From Alphaproteobacteria bacterium (lineage in GTDB: Bacteria > Myxococcota_A > UBA796 > GCA-2862545), in assembly GCA_020632925.1 (NCBI GenBank), contig JACKER010000009.1, forward strand, positions 310,001 to 374,000: a stretch of 64,000 nucleotides of DNA, given 5' to 3'. This document shows positions 33,714 to 43,772 of the stretch, piece by piece (position 1 is the first letter of the stretch; every line of letters begins with the position of its first letter). Below the pieces are notes generated by a model. The model did not search any database, was not told where the DNA came from, and saw only the letters and a list, made by a program, of their open reading frames with translations. The translations under genes and the position numbers were made by a program.

Positions 33714-35120
33714 ATGACGATGGACCCCGAGCGCTGCTGGCGTGCGTTGAAGGCCCGTGATCCGCGGTTCGACGGCCTGTTCTACGTCGGTGTCACCTCG
33801 ACCGGGATCTACTGCCGACCGACGTGTCCCGCGCGGACCCCCGCCATCGAGCGGTGCGCGTTCTGGCGGAGCGCCGCCGAGGCCGAGAGCCACGGGTTCC
33901 GCGCCTGCTTGCGATGCCGCCCGGAGCGAGCCCCCGGCCAGGCCCCCTGCGACGCGCGCACCCGCCTCGTCCGTCGGGCGCTCACCCGCCTGCGTCCGGA
34001 CCGGCGCGGCGGCGTCGACGGTCTCGCGACCGAGCTCGGGGTGAGCGAGCGACACCTGCGCCGCGTGTTCGGCGAGGAGCTCGGCGTGAGCCCGCGGGAC
34101 CTGCTCGCCTCGCGGCGCGTCGCGCTCGCCGCCTGGCTCCTGGCGGAGACCGCGCTCGACGTGGAGGAGGTGGCCCGCGCCAGCGGCTTCGCCAGCGCCC
34201 GCACCTTCCGCGAGGCCTTCCGCGCCCGCACCGGACGCGCGCCCAGCGAGGCCCGCCGCCGCCCCACGTGCGAGGAGGACGCGCTGGTCCTGCGCCTCGA
34301 CACGCGCCCGCCGTTCGACGCTGCGCCGGCGTTGGCCTTCCTCGGCGCGCGTGCCTTCGCGGGCGTGGAGCGCATCGACGTCCACGGCTGGGCGCGCACC
34401 GTGCGACTCGGGGACCGTGTGGGCGTGGTCCGGGCGACGGCCGACGAGCGCGGAGTGGAGCTGCGGGTGGACCGTGAGCTGGTGCCTGCAGCGGCCCAGA
34501 TCGTGGACCGCGTGCGCCGCGTCTTCGATCTCGACGCCCGCACCGACCGCGTGGACGAGCACCTGGGCGCCGACCCGCTGCTCGCCGCGTCCGTGACGGC
34601 GCACCCGGGCCTGCGCCTGCCCGCCGCCTACGACCCCTTCGAGCTCGCCGTGCGCGCCGTCCTCGGCCAGCAGATCTCCGTCGCCGCCGCCACCACCCTC
34701 GCCGGACGCCTCGTGGCCGCCCTGGGCACCCCGTTGGACCGCGACCAGCCCTCGATCCTCTTCCCCTCGCCCGCCACGCTGGCTGGCGCCATGGACACGC
34801 TCCGCGGCATCGGCCTCACGGGGCGCCGCGCCGAGAGCCTCGCGAACCTCGCCCGCGCCGTGGACGAGGAGCGCGTCGATCTGGACGATGGCGCCGACCC
34901 CGAGGAGGTCCATCGGCAGCTCGTCGCGCTCCCGGGCATCGGCCCGTGGACCGCCTCCACCATCGTCATGCGGGGGCTCGGGTGGCCCGATGCCTTCCCC
35001 GCCGGGGACCTCGTCCTGCAGCGCCGACTCGGGGTGTCCGATCCTCGCGCCGCCCTGGCTCGCGCCGAGGCGTGGCGCCCCTGGCGCGCCTACGCCGCCC
35101 TCCACCTGTGGCTCGGTTGA
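33714..35120 (+). CDS. alkA: Ada N-domain / AraC HTH / AlkA glycosylase fusion
   Basis: 468 aa, three modules. Residues 1-75 are the zinc-binding methyl-phosphotriester domain of Ada (Cys34, Cys38, Cys65, Cys68; IYCRPTCPAR corresponds to the E. coli Cys38 loop). Residues about 85-180 are an AraC-type helix-turn-helix (LATELGVSERHLRRVF, then DVEEVARASGFASARTFREAFR). Residues about 195-468 are AlkA-N plus HhH-GPD: LPGIGPWTASTIVMRGLG and the catalytic Asp in GDLVLQ (about 432). It should sense alkylated DNA, activate its own operon and excise 3-methyladenine. Downstream, 15 bases away, is the Ogt-nitroreductase gene. Confidence 0.94.
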   Translation: MTMDPERCWRALKARDPRFDGLFYVGVTSTGIYCRPTCPARTPAIERCAFWRSAAEAESHGFRACLRCRPERAPGQAPCDARTRLVRRALTRLRPDRRGGVDGLATELGVSERHLRRVFGEELGVSPRDLLASRRVALAAWLLAETALDVEEVARASGFASARTFREAFRARTGRAPSEARRRPTCEEDALVLRLDTRPPFDAAPALAFLGARAFAGVERIDVHGWARTVRLGDRVGVVRATADERGVELRVDRELVPAAAQIVDRVRRVFDLDARTDRVDEHLGADPLLAASVTAHPGLRLPAAYDPFELAVRAVLGQQISVAAATTLAGRLVAALGTPLDRDQPSILFPSPATLAGAMDTLRGIGLTGRRAESLANLARAVDEERVDLDDGADPEEVHRQLVALPGIGPWTASTIVMRGLGWPDAFPAGDLVLQRRLGVSDPRAALARAEAWRPWRAYAALHLWLG

Positions 35121-35135
35121 GCCGGGAGACACCTG

Positions 35136-36275
35136 ATGCCCGTTCGTACCATCGCCTCCCCCGTCGGCCCGCTGCGCATCGTGGTCGACGATGGCCAGCT
35201 CCGCGCGCTCGACTTCGTCGAAGACAGCACCCCGCTCGACCATGGCGACGCCGATGACACCCTCGACGAGGCCGAGCGCCAATTAGTCGCCTACTTCGAA
35301 GGTACACTGCGATCTTTCGACCTGCCATTGGCGCCGATCGGCACGGACTTCCAGCAGCGCGTCTGGCAGGAGCTGCGGCACATCCCCTACGGTGAGACCA
35401 GGACCTACGCCGATATCGCGCGTGCGTTGGGCCGCCCGTCCGCCACGCGCGCCGTCGGAGCCGCCAACGGCCGCAACCCGTTGGCCATCGTCGTCCCCTG
35501 TCACCGCGTCATCGGCAGCGACGGCACCCTCACGGGGTACGCGGGCGGGCTGCACCGCAAGACCGCGCTCCTCGCCCTCGAGCGGCCGACGAGCCAGGAG
35601 GACCTGTTCGCCAGACCGGCGCCGCGCACCGTCCCCTACACCCCCGAGCGCCTGCCGATCGAGGAGGGCGTGGACCGCCTCCGCGCCCGCTACGAGCACG
35701 CCGATCGTCGCCGCAGCGTGCGCCAGTTCTCGACCGACCCGGTGCCGCGCGAGGCCATCGAGCTCGCCATCGCGATCGCGGGGACGGCACCCTCGGGGGC
35801 ACACCGCCAGCCCTGGCACTTCGTCGCCATCTCCGATCCGACGCTGAAGCGCACCGTTCGGGAGGCGGCGGAGTCCGAGGAGCGGCGGTTCTACGAGGAG
35901 CGCGCGTCCGAGGAGTGGCTGAAGGCGCTCGAGCCGCTGGGGACCGACTTCCACAAGGAGCACATCACCGACGCACCCTGGCTGATCGTCGCCTTCCGTC
36001 GGGACGTGGAGGTGATCGACGGGCGCCGGACCAACAACTACTACGTGTCCGAGTCGGTCGGGATCGCGGTGGGGATGTTGATCGCCGCGCTCCACGAGGC
36101 TGGCCTCGCCACGCTGACGCACACGCCGGCGCCGATGACCTTCCTCCGCGATCTGCTCGGCAGGCCGAAGGAGGAGAAGCCCTACGTGCTGATGCCCGTG
36201 GGCTGGCCGGCGCCGGGCTGCCGCGTCCCCGACCTGCGACGCAAGGCGCTCGCCGAGATCGCGACCTTCCTTTAA
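35136..36275 (+). CDS. ogt: Ogt-type O6-alkylguanine methyltransferase fused to a nitroreductase
   Basis: 379 aa. Residues 1-150 are an alkylguanine-DNA methyltransferase with the PCHRV active site (Cys122), the upstream RVWQELRHIPYGETRTYADIA and GYAGGLHRK. Residues about 183-379 are a nitroreductase-family flavoprotein: RRRSVRQFS (FMN contacts), TAPSGAHRQPW, YYVSESVGIAVGMLIAALHEAGLATLTHTPAP, and a C-terminal VLMPVGWP, closest to the iodotyrosine-deiodinase-like group. The linker (151-182) has no Met, so a separate start for the second half is unlikely. ATG 35136 follows GGGAGA. It is in an operon with the Ada-AlkA gene. The methyltransferase repairs O6-methylguanine; the flavoprotein partner is unexpected. 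Confidence 0.93.
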   Translation: MPVRTIASPVGPLRIVVDDGQLRALDFVEDSTPLDHGDADDTLDEAERQLVAYFEGTLRSFDLPLAPIGTDFQQRVWQELRHIPYGETRTYADIARALGRPSATRAVGAANGRNPLAIVVPCHRVIGSDGTLTGYAGGLHRKTALLALERPTSQEDLFARPAPRTVPYTPERLPIEEGVDRLRARYEHADRRRSVRQFSTDPVPREAIELAIAIAGTAPSGAHRQPWHFVAISDPTLKRTVREAAESEERRFYEERASEEWLKALEPLGTDFHKEHITDAPWLIVAFRRDVEVIDGRRTNNYYVSESVGIAVGMLIAALHEAGLATLTHTPAPMTFLRDLLGRPKEEKPYVLMPVGWPAPGCRVPDLRRKALAEIATFL

Positions 36276-36301
36276 GGAGGTGCGGGAGGCGGGTGAACAG
36301 C

Positions 36302-37162
36302 ATGGGCGCCGATCGAGCCATGGTGAAGCGGTGCGTCGAGCTACAGGACGCCGGGAAGCACGAGGAGGCGCTGGCCCTGCTGCTGCCGCTGATCGAGCAG
36401 GATCCGGACGAGTCGCGCTGGTGGTGGTGCAAGGCCCGCTCGCTCGCCGCCACGGGCCGGATCACGGCCATGCTGGACGCCGTCCGCAACGCGCTGGAGG
36501 ACGACAAGATCGTGGTCGAGGCCGAGGATGCCACCTGGCTCGACCCGTACCGCGACCTGCCGCACGTCGTTCTCGCCATGGGCGTGGACCCGACGCTGAA
36601 CGACGCGATGGACCTGTTGACGGACAACGACGCCGAGGCCGCGCTCGAGGCGTTGTCGACGGACGGTCCCTACGAAGGAGCCGCCCGCTTCCTCCGCGGC
36701 ATCGCCCTGTCCGAGCTCGGGCGCCACGACGAGGCCGCCGACGAGGCCGCGAAGGTCATCGAGCTGCTGCCGCTGTGCGCGGACGCCTGGTTCAACCGCG
36801 GGTGCGCCTTCGAGGTCACCGACCGGGCCGACGACGCGATCGCCGCCTACACGAAGGGGGCCGAGGTCGCCGCCGACCACGCGAACTGCCTGTTCAACCT
36901 CGGGCTGCTGCTGCGTCGGCTGGCGCGGCTCCCCGAGTCCGAGGCCGCCTTCGCCCGCGCCACCACGGCCGACCCCCACTCCCCCCTGCTGGCGTACAAG
37001 CGCAGCGAGGCGTTGGCCCTCGTCGGGCGGCTGCAGGAGGCGGAGACGGAGCTCGGCCGCGCGCTGAAGATGGACCCGGCGGTCCGCGACGCCGCCCGCG
37101 AGTCCACCATCTTCCCCGCGCTGCTGGGCGAAGGCTTCCTCGAGCGGATCGCGAAGACCTGA
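36302..37162 (+). CDS. tetratricopeptide repeat protein
   Basis: 286 aa, cytoplasmic. TPR-type helical repeats are visible, for example ADAWFNRGCAFEVTDRADDAIAAYTKGAEVAADHANCLFNLGLLLRRLARLPESEAAFARATTADP. It is probably a protein-protein scaffold; partners are unknown. The ATG at 36302 was chosen; a GTG at 36293 would add three residues. A strong TAAGGAGGTG anti-SD match lies at 36273-36282, overlapping the Ogt stop, and GGGAGG follows at 36284. It follows the alkylation-repair genes and may share their transcript. Confidence 0.88.
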   Translation: MGADRAMVKRCVELQDAGKHEEALALLLPLIEQDPDESRWWWCKARSLAATGRITAMLDAVRNALEDDKIVVEAEDATWLDPYRDLPHVVLAMGVDPTLNDAMDLLTDNDAEAALEALSTDGPYEGAARFLRGIALSELGRHDEAADEAAKVIELLPLCADAWFNRGCAFEVTDRADDAIAAYTKGAEVAADHANCLFNLGLLLRRLARLPESEAAFARATTADPHSPLLAYKRSEALALVGRLQEAETELGRALKMDPAVRDAARESTIFPALLGEGFLERIAKT

Positions 37163-37165
37163 GCG

Positions 37166-37614
37166 CTACCGCCCCGTCGACCCGAAGCCGCGCTCGCCGC
37201 GGTGCGTGTCGTCGAGCTCGGCGACCACCTGCCAGCTCCCGCGGTGGACGGGGGCCAGCACCACCTGGGCGATGCGCTCCCCGCGCTCGATGCGGAAGGG
37301 CTCGCGCCCGAGGTTGATCAGCGGGACCTGGAGCTCGCCGCGGTAGTCCGCGTCGATGGTCCCGGGCGCGTTCAGCACGGTGATCCCGTGCCGGACGGCC
37401 AGCCCGGACCGGGGACGCACCTGCATCTCCCAGCCGTCGGGCAACGCGAGACGGAACCCCGCCGGCACCAGCGCCCGGTCCCCGGGCTCGAGGACCAGCG
37501 GCTCGGTCACCGCGGCGTGCACGTCGGCGCCAGCGGCACCCGCCGTCTGCCACGCGGGCAGCGGCAGGCCCTCGCCGTGCGGCAGGATCACCACGCGCAC
37601 GGCGACGGTCGACA

Positions 37615-37615
<1 letters not shown>
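37166..37615 (-). CDS. dut: dUTPase
   Basis: 149 aa with the five dUTPase motifs: GADVHAA (1), RPRSGLA (2), GTIDADYRGEL (3), RIERGERIAQ (4), and C-terminal RGERGFGSTG (5). It hydrolyses dUTP to dUMP and pyrophosphate and prevents uracil in DNA. The ATG overlaps the pnp stop (ATGA), so it is translated after pnp. It converges with the TPR gene with only 3 bases between stops. Confidence 0.97.
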
Positions 37616-39720
<2,105 letters not shown>

Positions 39721-39880
39721 GGATGGTCTCCTGCCCCACCTGGGGGCGAAGCGCACCGAGCGCGAGACCGTCACCACCAGCGCTCGCAGACCTGAGGAGC
39801 AGCGAGGAGACGGGTCCTCGCGGCTTCTGAGACCTGCGATGGAAGATCCGGGCCACGAACGGCACGCGGTTTCTGTGAGT

Positions 39881-39914
39881 CGAAAAGAACGAAGGGGAGC
39901 ACGAGGCTCCCCTT
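39881..39914 (-). terminator. Rho-independent terminator after rpsO
   Basis: On the minus strand the hairpin AAGGGGAGC-CTCGT-GCTCCCCTT is followed by CGTTCTTTT. It starts 9 bases after the rpsO stop and lies before pnp, so it should attenuate but not fully block pnp expression, as is common for rpsO-pnp operons. Confidence 0.75.
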
Positions 39915-39923
39915 GTCGCTACT

Positions 39924-40193
39924 TCACCTGCGGAGCCCGAGGCTCTCGATCAGGGACTGGTACCGGCTCTGATCGATCGTCCGCAGGTACTTCAGCAGCT
40001 TCCTGCGCTGACCGACCAGCTTCAGCAGCCCCCGCCGGGACGCGTGGTCCTTCTGGTGCAGCTTGAGGTGGGTGGTCAGGTACTCGATCCGGGCCGTCAT
40101 CAGTGCCACCTGCACCTCCGGGCTTCCGGTGTCGCCGGAAACGCGGGCGTGCTTCTCGATGAGCGCCGTCTTCTCTGCCTGGGTGAACGCCAT
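39924..40193 (-). CDS. rpsO: 30S ribosomal protein uS15
   Basis: 89 aa, the usual S15 length. GDTGSPEVQVALMTARI, HASRRGLLKLVGQRRKLLKYL and YQSLIESLGLRR are family signatures. It binds 16S rRNA in the central domain of the 30S subunit. ATG 40193 is preceded by GGAGGAAGAC. It lies between truB and pnp in the conserved rbfA-truB-rpsO-pnp order, with the hairpin at 39881 just downstream. Confidence 0.98.
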   Translation of the reverse strand: MAFTQAEKTALIEKHARVSGDTGSPEVQVALMTARIEYLTTHLKLHQKDHASRRGLLKLVGQRRKLLKYLRTIDQSRYQSLIESLGLRR

Positions 40194-40305
40194 GTCTTCC
40201 TCCACTTGCGGTCGCCACAGCATCGGGACCAGGCGTCGTCCCGCGCCGCTGCGCCGTGATGAGCCTTTCGGCTCGGGCCACTCATGCCCCGGCGAGCGCC
40301 GGTCG

Positions 40306-41262
40306 TCAACCGACCCGCAACCCGCGGGGCCCCTGGGGGGTGTTCTCCGCCACCGCGATCAGCTCGTCGGCGGCGACCACGAGGTACCGACCGCCGAAGC
40401 CCACGCCTCGCGGCGGCACCGGCAGCGAGCCTCCCTGGCGGACCCGCTTGGCGTCCACCGCGGAGATCTCCGCCATCGGGATGTGGGACAGGCAGCGGAG
40501 CTCGCTGCGGACCCGGGGCGCGAGGCCGGCGGCGACCTCCTCCCGAGGCCGCCACTTCACGCGATCGTCACCGCGACCCGGCGTCAGGACGCGCTTCCAC
40601 TCGAGGTCCTCGCGGCCGCTCACGATCGCGGCGAGCTGGGACATCGAGATGGCGTCCTCGAGCACGAAGGGTCCGCTGCGCTCCCGCGCCAGATCCTGCA
40701 GGTGACCGGCCGAGCCCAGGGCGGTCGCGATCTCGTCCGCCAGCACCCGCGCGTACGTCCCGCGCGAGCAGGTGATCCGCACGCGCAGCGTCTCCCGGTC
40801 GTACGACAGGCGCTCGACGGCGTGCAGCACGATCGGTCGGGCCGCCGCCTTCACCGGCTTGCCCTTGCGGGCGTACTCGTACATCGGGCGCCCGGCGACC
40901 TTGACCGCGCTGTACGCCGGCGGCTCCTGCATCCGCTCGCCGAGGAACGAGCGCAGCACCTCGTCCACGCCGGCCTCGTCCGCCGTCGGCAGCGGCGCCT
41001 CGCGGACCACCGTCCCCGTCGGATCTCCGGTGTCCGTCGCCGACCCGAGCCGGATGTTCGCGTCGTACACCTTGATGGACTCGTCCAGGTACTGGATGAG
41101 CCGGGTGGACCGACCGAGCGCGAGCGGCAGCACGCCCGTCGCGAACGGGTCCAGCGTGCCCGTGTGTCCGACCTTCTGCAGGCCCGTCACGCTGCGCACG
41201 ATGGCCACCACGTCGTGCGACGTGAGACCCACGGGCTTGTCCACGACCAGGAACCCGGACAT
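40306..41262 (-). CDS. truB: tRNA pseudouridine synthase B (Psi55)
   Basis: 318 aa. The catalytic-Asp motif is GHTGTLDPFATGVLPLALG (Asp in TLDP), and DKPVGLTSHD is the N-terminal signature; SRGTYARVLADEIATALGS contains the later conserved Tyr/Arg region. It isomerises uridine 55 of tRNA to pseudouridine. The start ATG 41262 overlaps the rbfA stop (TGATG); a GTG one codon earlier is also possible. It belongs to the ribosome-assembly block. Confidence 0.97.
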   Translation of the reverse strand: MSGFLVVDKPVGLTSHDVVAIVRSVTGLQKVGHTGTLDPFATGVLPLALGRSTRLIQYLDESIKVYDANIRLGSATDTGDPTGTVVREAPLPTADEAGVDEVLRSFLGERMQEPPAYSAVKVAGRPMYEYARKGKPVKAAARPIVLHAVERLSYDRETLRVRITCSRGTYARVLADEIATALGSAGHLQDLARERSGPFVLEDAISMSQLAAIVSGREDLEWKRVLTPGRGDDRVKWRPREEVAAGLAPRVRSELRCLSHIPMAEISAVDAKRVRQGGSLPVPPRGVGFGGRYLVVAADELIAVAENTPQGPRGLRVG

Positions 41263-41675
41263 CACTCCTCACCCTCCTCGCTCGAGCCGTCGTCAGCGTC
41301 GTCCACGTCGGACGCCACGCCCGGATCGCGTCGCTCGGCTGCCAGCCGATCCAGCACGTTCATCACGCGGAAAGCGCCCTCGGTGCGGGTGTCGTACTCG
41401 AACACCAGCTCGGGGGCGTGGCGCAGCCGCAGCGCGCGACCGATCGGCCCGCGCAGCTTCTTCGCCGCCTCGCGCAGTCCCTCCGCCAGCTCCGGATCGG
41501 GTCCCGTCCCGCCGAGCGGCAGGAAGGAGATCACGGCGCGCGACAGATCGCGCGACACCTGGACCGCCGTGATCGACACCGGGCCCACGCGCGGGTCCTT
41601 GATCTCGGAGCGCAGGCGCTCGGCGAGCTCGCGGTGGACCATCTCGGCGACCCGCTCGGGGCGGTGGCCGGACAT
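41262..41675 (-). CDS. rbfA: 30S ribosome-binding factor A
   Basis: 137 aa. The KH-type RbfA core reads RVAEMVHRELAERLRSEIKDPRVGPVSITAVQVSRDLSRAVI, with FEYDTRTEGAFRVMNVLDRL after it. The C-terminal tail is acidic (DVDDADDGSSEEGEE), a common addition. It assists 16S 5' maturation and cold adaptation. It starts the rbfA-truB-rpsO-pnp block; the usual upstream infB is not here, and a pseudo-biotin carboxylase gene precedes it after 52 bases. Confidence 0.95.
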   Translation of the reverse strand: MSGHRPERVAEMVHRELAERLRSEIKDPRVGPVSITAVQVSRDLSRAVISFLPLGGTGPDPELAEGLREAAKKLRGPIGRALRLRHAPELVFEYDTRTEGAFRVMNVLDRLAAERRDPGVASDVDDADDGSSEEGEE

Positions 41676-41727
41676 ACGAAGCCTCCCAGGCCCCCACCGA
41701 CAGCGCCGGGGGGCCGAAACGGGACGC

Positions 41728-42942
41728 TTAACGCGAGGTGGCCCGTTCGTTCAGATCGGAGACGTCACTGGCGACGCCGCCCACGGACGCGCCAGCGAGC
41801 GCCTCCGCGAGCCCGCTCCATGCACCGGAGGCATCCTCGGCCGCCACGGTCACCACGGCCAGCGGCTCCCCCGCACTGACGCGGGTCCCCGGCTCCGCGA
41901 GCACCTGGACCGAGCCCCTGCCCCACTGGTTGCGCGTCACCACGCCGTCCGCCGTGGCGCTGCAGCGCGCCTGCACGGCCGGGCGGGCGCTCGCCGAGGC
42001 CGGCGCGGGCCGCCCGAGCGAGACATCGAGCTGCAACGACAACAGATCGATCCCGGTCGCCGCCTCCACGAGCTCGAACGCGGTGGGTAGCCGCGGGCTG
42101 AACGACAACAGCCACGGCGAGCCGTCCCTCGTCAGGATCCACCGCGCGCGCCCCACGCCGACGAAGCCCGTCTCGCGGATCAGACGGCAGGTCCCCTCCT
42201 CCACGACCTCCGCGACCGCGGCAGGGAGCGTGGTCCCCGCACCGGCGACGGCCCGCAGCCCGTGGCCTTCGTTCGAGATCGTGGCCAGGCGCGTGACCCG
42301 CCCGTGCTGGTCCGCCACGACGACGACGCCGAGCCGTCGGGTGCCGTCCGCCGCGCGCTCCAGCACCACGTTCGCATCCCGCTCGCGCACCCAGGCCAAC
42401 GCCTCTGCGAGGTCGTCGAACGTGTCCACCCGCCGCGACCAGGGCCCGTGCAGGGCCTTCACGTAGAGCGGCAGGCCGATCCGTGCGGCTTCCGCGATGC
42501 CGTCCGCCGCGGCGCCGAGCGGGTCGCTGATCGGCAGGACCGGGAGCCCCTGGTGACGGGCGTGCGCCGCCCAACGGCTTCGATCGAGGACCTCCACCAT
42601 GCGCCGGGGCTCGCCGCCCACCACGGCGACATTGGCCGCCGACGCCGCGGACCACAGATCGAGCGCGTCGGTCACGGGCTCGGTGCCGGTGTGGATCACG
42701 TCGCAGCCAGCGTCCATGGCGGCCGACACCAACCGTTGTGGCTCGCTCCACACCTTCTCCGACGGCCCGTCCCCGAGGTAGGCGTCGAAGTCGGCGTCGT
42801 CGAGCCAGGGAGCCTCGCCCTCCGCCTCGGAGAACGCGGCCACCGTCTCCACGCCGCGATCGCGGAACAGCGTGATCAGTCGGGCCGCCAGCGGGCGGCG
42901 GGTGGCGATCAACGCACGCTCGAGGACGACCTCGTCGCTCAT
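41728..42942 (-). CDS. degenerate biotin carboxylase-like protein
   Basis: 404 aa. The full biotin-carboxylase layout can be followed (N-terminal Rossmann, ATP-grasp, C-terminal domain), but key sites are lost. NRGEIA is replaced by TRRPLAARL, the ATP glycine loop by VKALHGPWSRR, the KVVEE bicarbonate/biotin segment is missing, and the metal/base segment EMNTRLQVEHP becomes SFSPRLPTAFE, removing two metal-site residues and the catalytic Glu. Some contacts (Lys in LYVKA, an Arg) remain. It probably does not carboxylate biotin and may bind ATP or a partner. ATG 42942 follows GGAGGGG and overlaps the enoyl-CoA hydratase stop (ATGA). There is no biotin motif. The context resembles a liuC-liuD pair. 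Confidence 0.75.
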   Translation of the reverse strand: MSDEVVLERALIATRRPLAARLITLFRDRGVETVAAFSEAEGEAPWLDDADFDAYLGDGPSEKVWSEPQRLVSAAMDAGCDVIHTGTEPVTDALDLWSAASAANVAVVGGEPRRMVEVLDRSRWAAHARHQGLPVLPISDPLGAAADGIAEAARIGLPLYVKALHGPWSRRVDTFDDLAEALAWVRERDANVVLERAADGTRRLGVVVVADQHGRVTRLATISNEGHGLRAVAGAGTTLPAAVAEVVEEGTCRLIRETGFVGVGRARWILTRDGSPWLLSFSPRLPTAFELVEAATGIDLLSLQLDVSLGRPAPASASARPAVQARCSATADGVVTRNQWGRGSVQVLAEPGTRVSAGEPLAVVTVAAEDASGAWSGLAEALAGASVGGVASDVSDLNERATSR

Positions 42943-43727
42943 CGGCCCCTCCAGACCGGCGGCCGACGCTCGAGGAAGGCCGCCACACCCTCCATCGCGT
43001 CCTCGCTCAGCAGGTTCAGCGACAGCTGGGTGTGCATGTGGCGCAGCGCGTCGTCGAAGGCCAGGTCCGAGATGGCGTGGAACGCTGCCTTCCCGAGCGC
43101 CACCACCGCCGGCGAGCGCCCGGCGATCTCCTCCGCCAGCGCCTTCGCCACCGACAGCGCCTCCCCGGGCGGGCTGACGCGGTTGACGAGGTTCAGGCGC
43201 ATCGCCTCGTCCGCCGTCCAGCGCGCCCCCGTCAACGCGGCCTCCAGCAGGGGCTTGCGCGGCACGTCGCGCTGCAGCACCGCGAGGATGATCCAAGGGA
43301 ACAGCCCGAGCTTGATCTCGGGTGTGCCGAAGCGTGCCGCCGGATCGGCGACGACGAGGTCGCAGCCGGCGGCGAGCCCGAGCCCGCCTCCCATCGCATC
43401 CCCCTGGACCGCGGCGATCACCGGGAACCGCACGGACCGCAGGCGCTTCAGCAGGTCGGCGAACCGTCCCCGGCCCTGGTGTCCGGCGAGGAACCCGTCC
43501 GCGCTGCCCAGCCCGTCCTGCAGATCGCCGCCCGCGCAGAACACCGTCCCCCGTCCGGTGAGGACCGCCACCCGTACGTCCGGATCGGCCTCGAGCGCGT
43601 CGAGGGCGGCGATCAGATCGTCGATCAGCCGCTGCGACAGCGCGTTGCGACGGTCGGGGCGGTCCAGCGTCAGCAGGCCGAGCGTGCCCCCCGATGCGCA
43701 CGCCTCCTTCTCGGTCGCGACCGTCAC
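42939..43727 (-). CDS. enoyl-CoA hydratase/isomerase
   Basis: 262-aa crotonase-fold protein. The oxyanion-hole and active-site segments are visible: FCAGGDLQDGLG, and AAVQGDAMGGGLGLAAGCDLVVADPAARFGTPEIKLGLFPW, which carry the Glu/Gly positions of the family. RLNLVNRVSPPG is another common motif. It would hydrate 2-enoyl-CoA thioesters; methylglutaconyl-CoA hydratase is possible because a biotin-carboxylase-like gene follows, but that gene is degenerate. GTG 43727 has GGAGG at 7-base spacing. Confidence 0.9.
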   Translation of the reverse strand: MTVATEKEACASGGTLGLLTLDRPDRRNALSQRLIDDLIAALDALEADPDVRVAVLTGRGTVFCAGGDLQDGLGSADGFLAGHQGRGRFADLLKRLRSVRFPVIAAVQGDAMGGGLGLAAGCDLVVADPAARFGTPEIKLGLFPWIILAVLQRDVPRKPLLEAALTGARWTADEAMRLNLVNRVSPPGEALSVAKALAEEIAGRSPAVVALGKAAFHAISDLAFDDALRHMHTQLSLNLLSEDAMEGVAAFLERRPPVWRGR

Positions 43728-43772
43728 GTGGGAACCTCCGGCGCGCGACGCTAGCACGTGGGGGGAGGACGG

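Noticed and set aside
35586..35700. Ogt-nitroreductase join as two genes with a frameshift or missed stop
   Set aside because: The linker is open with consistent codon bias, there is no Met or ribosome site before the second domain, and both domains are complete. A sequencing artefact remains possible, so it is listed as a check, not as a pseudogene.
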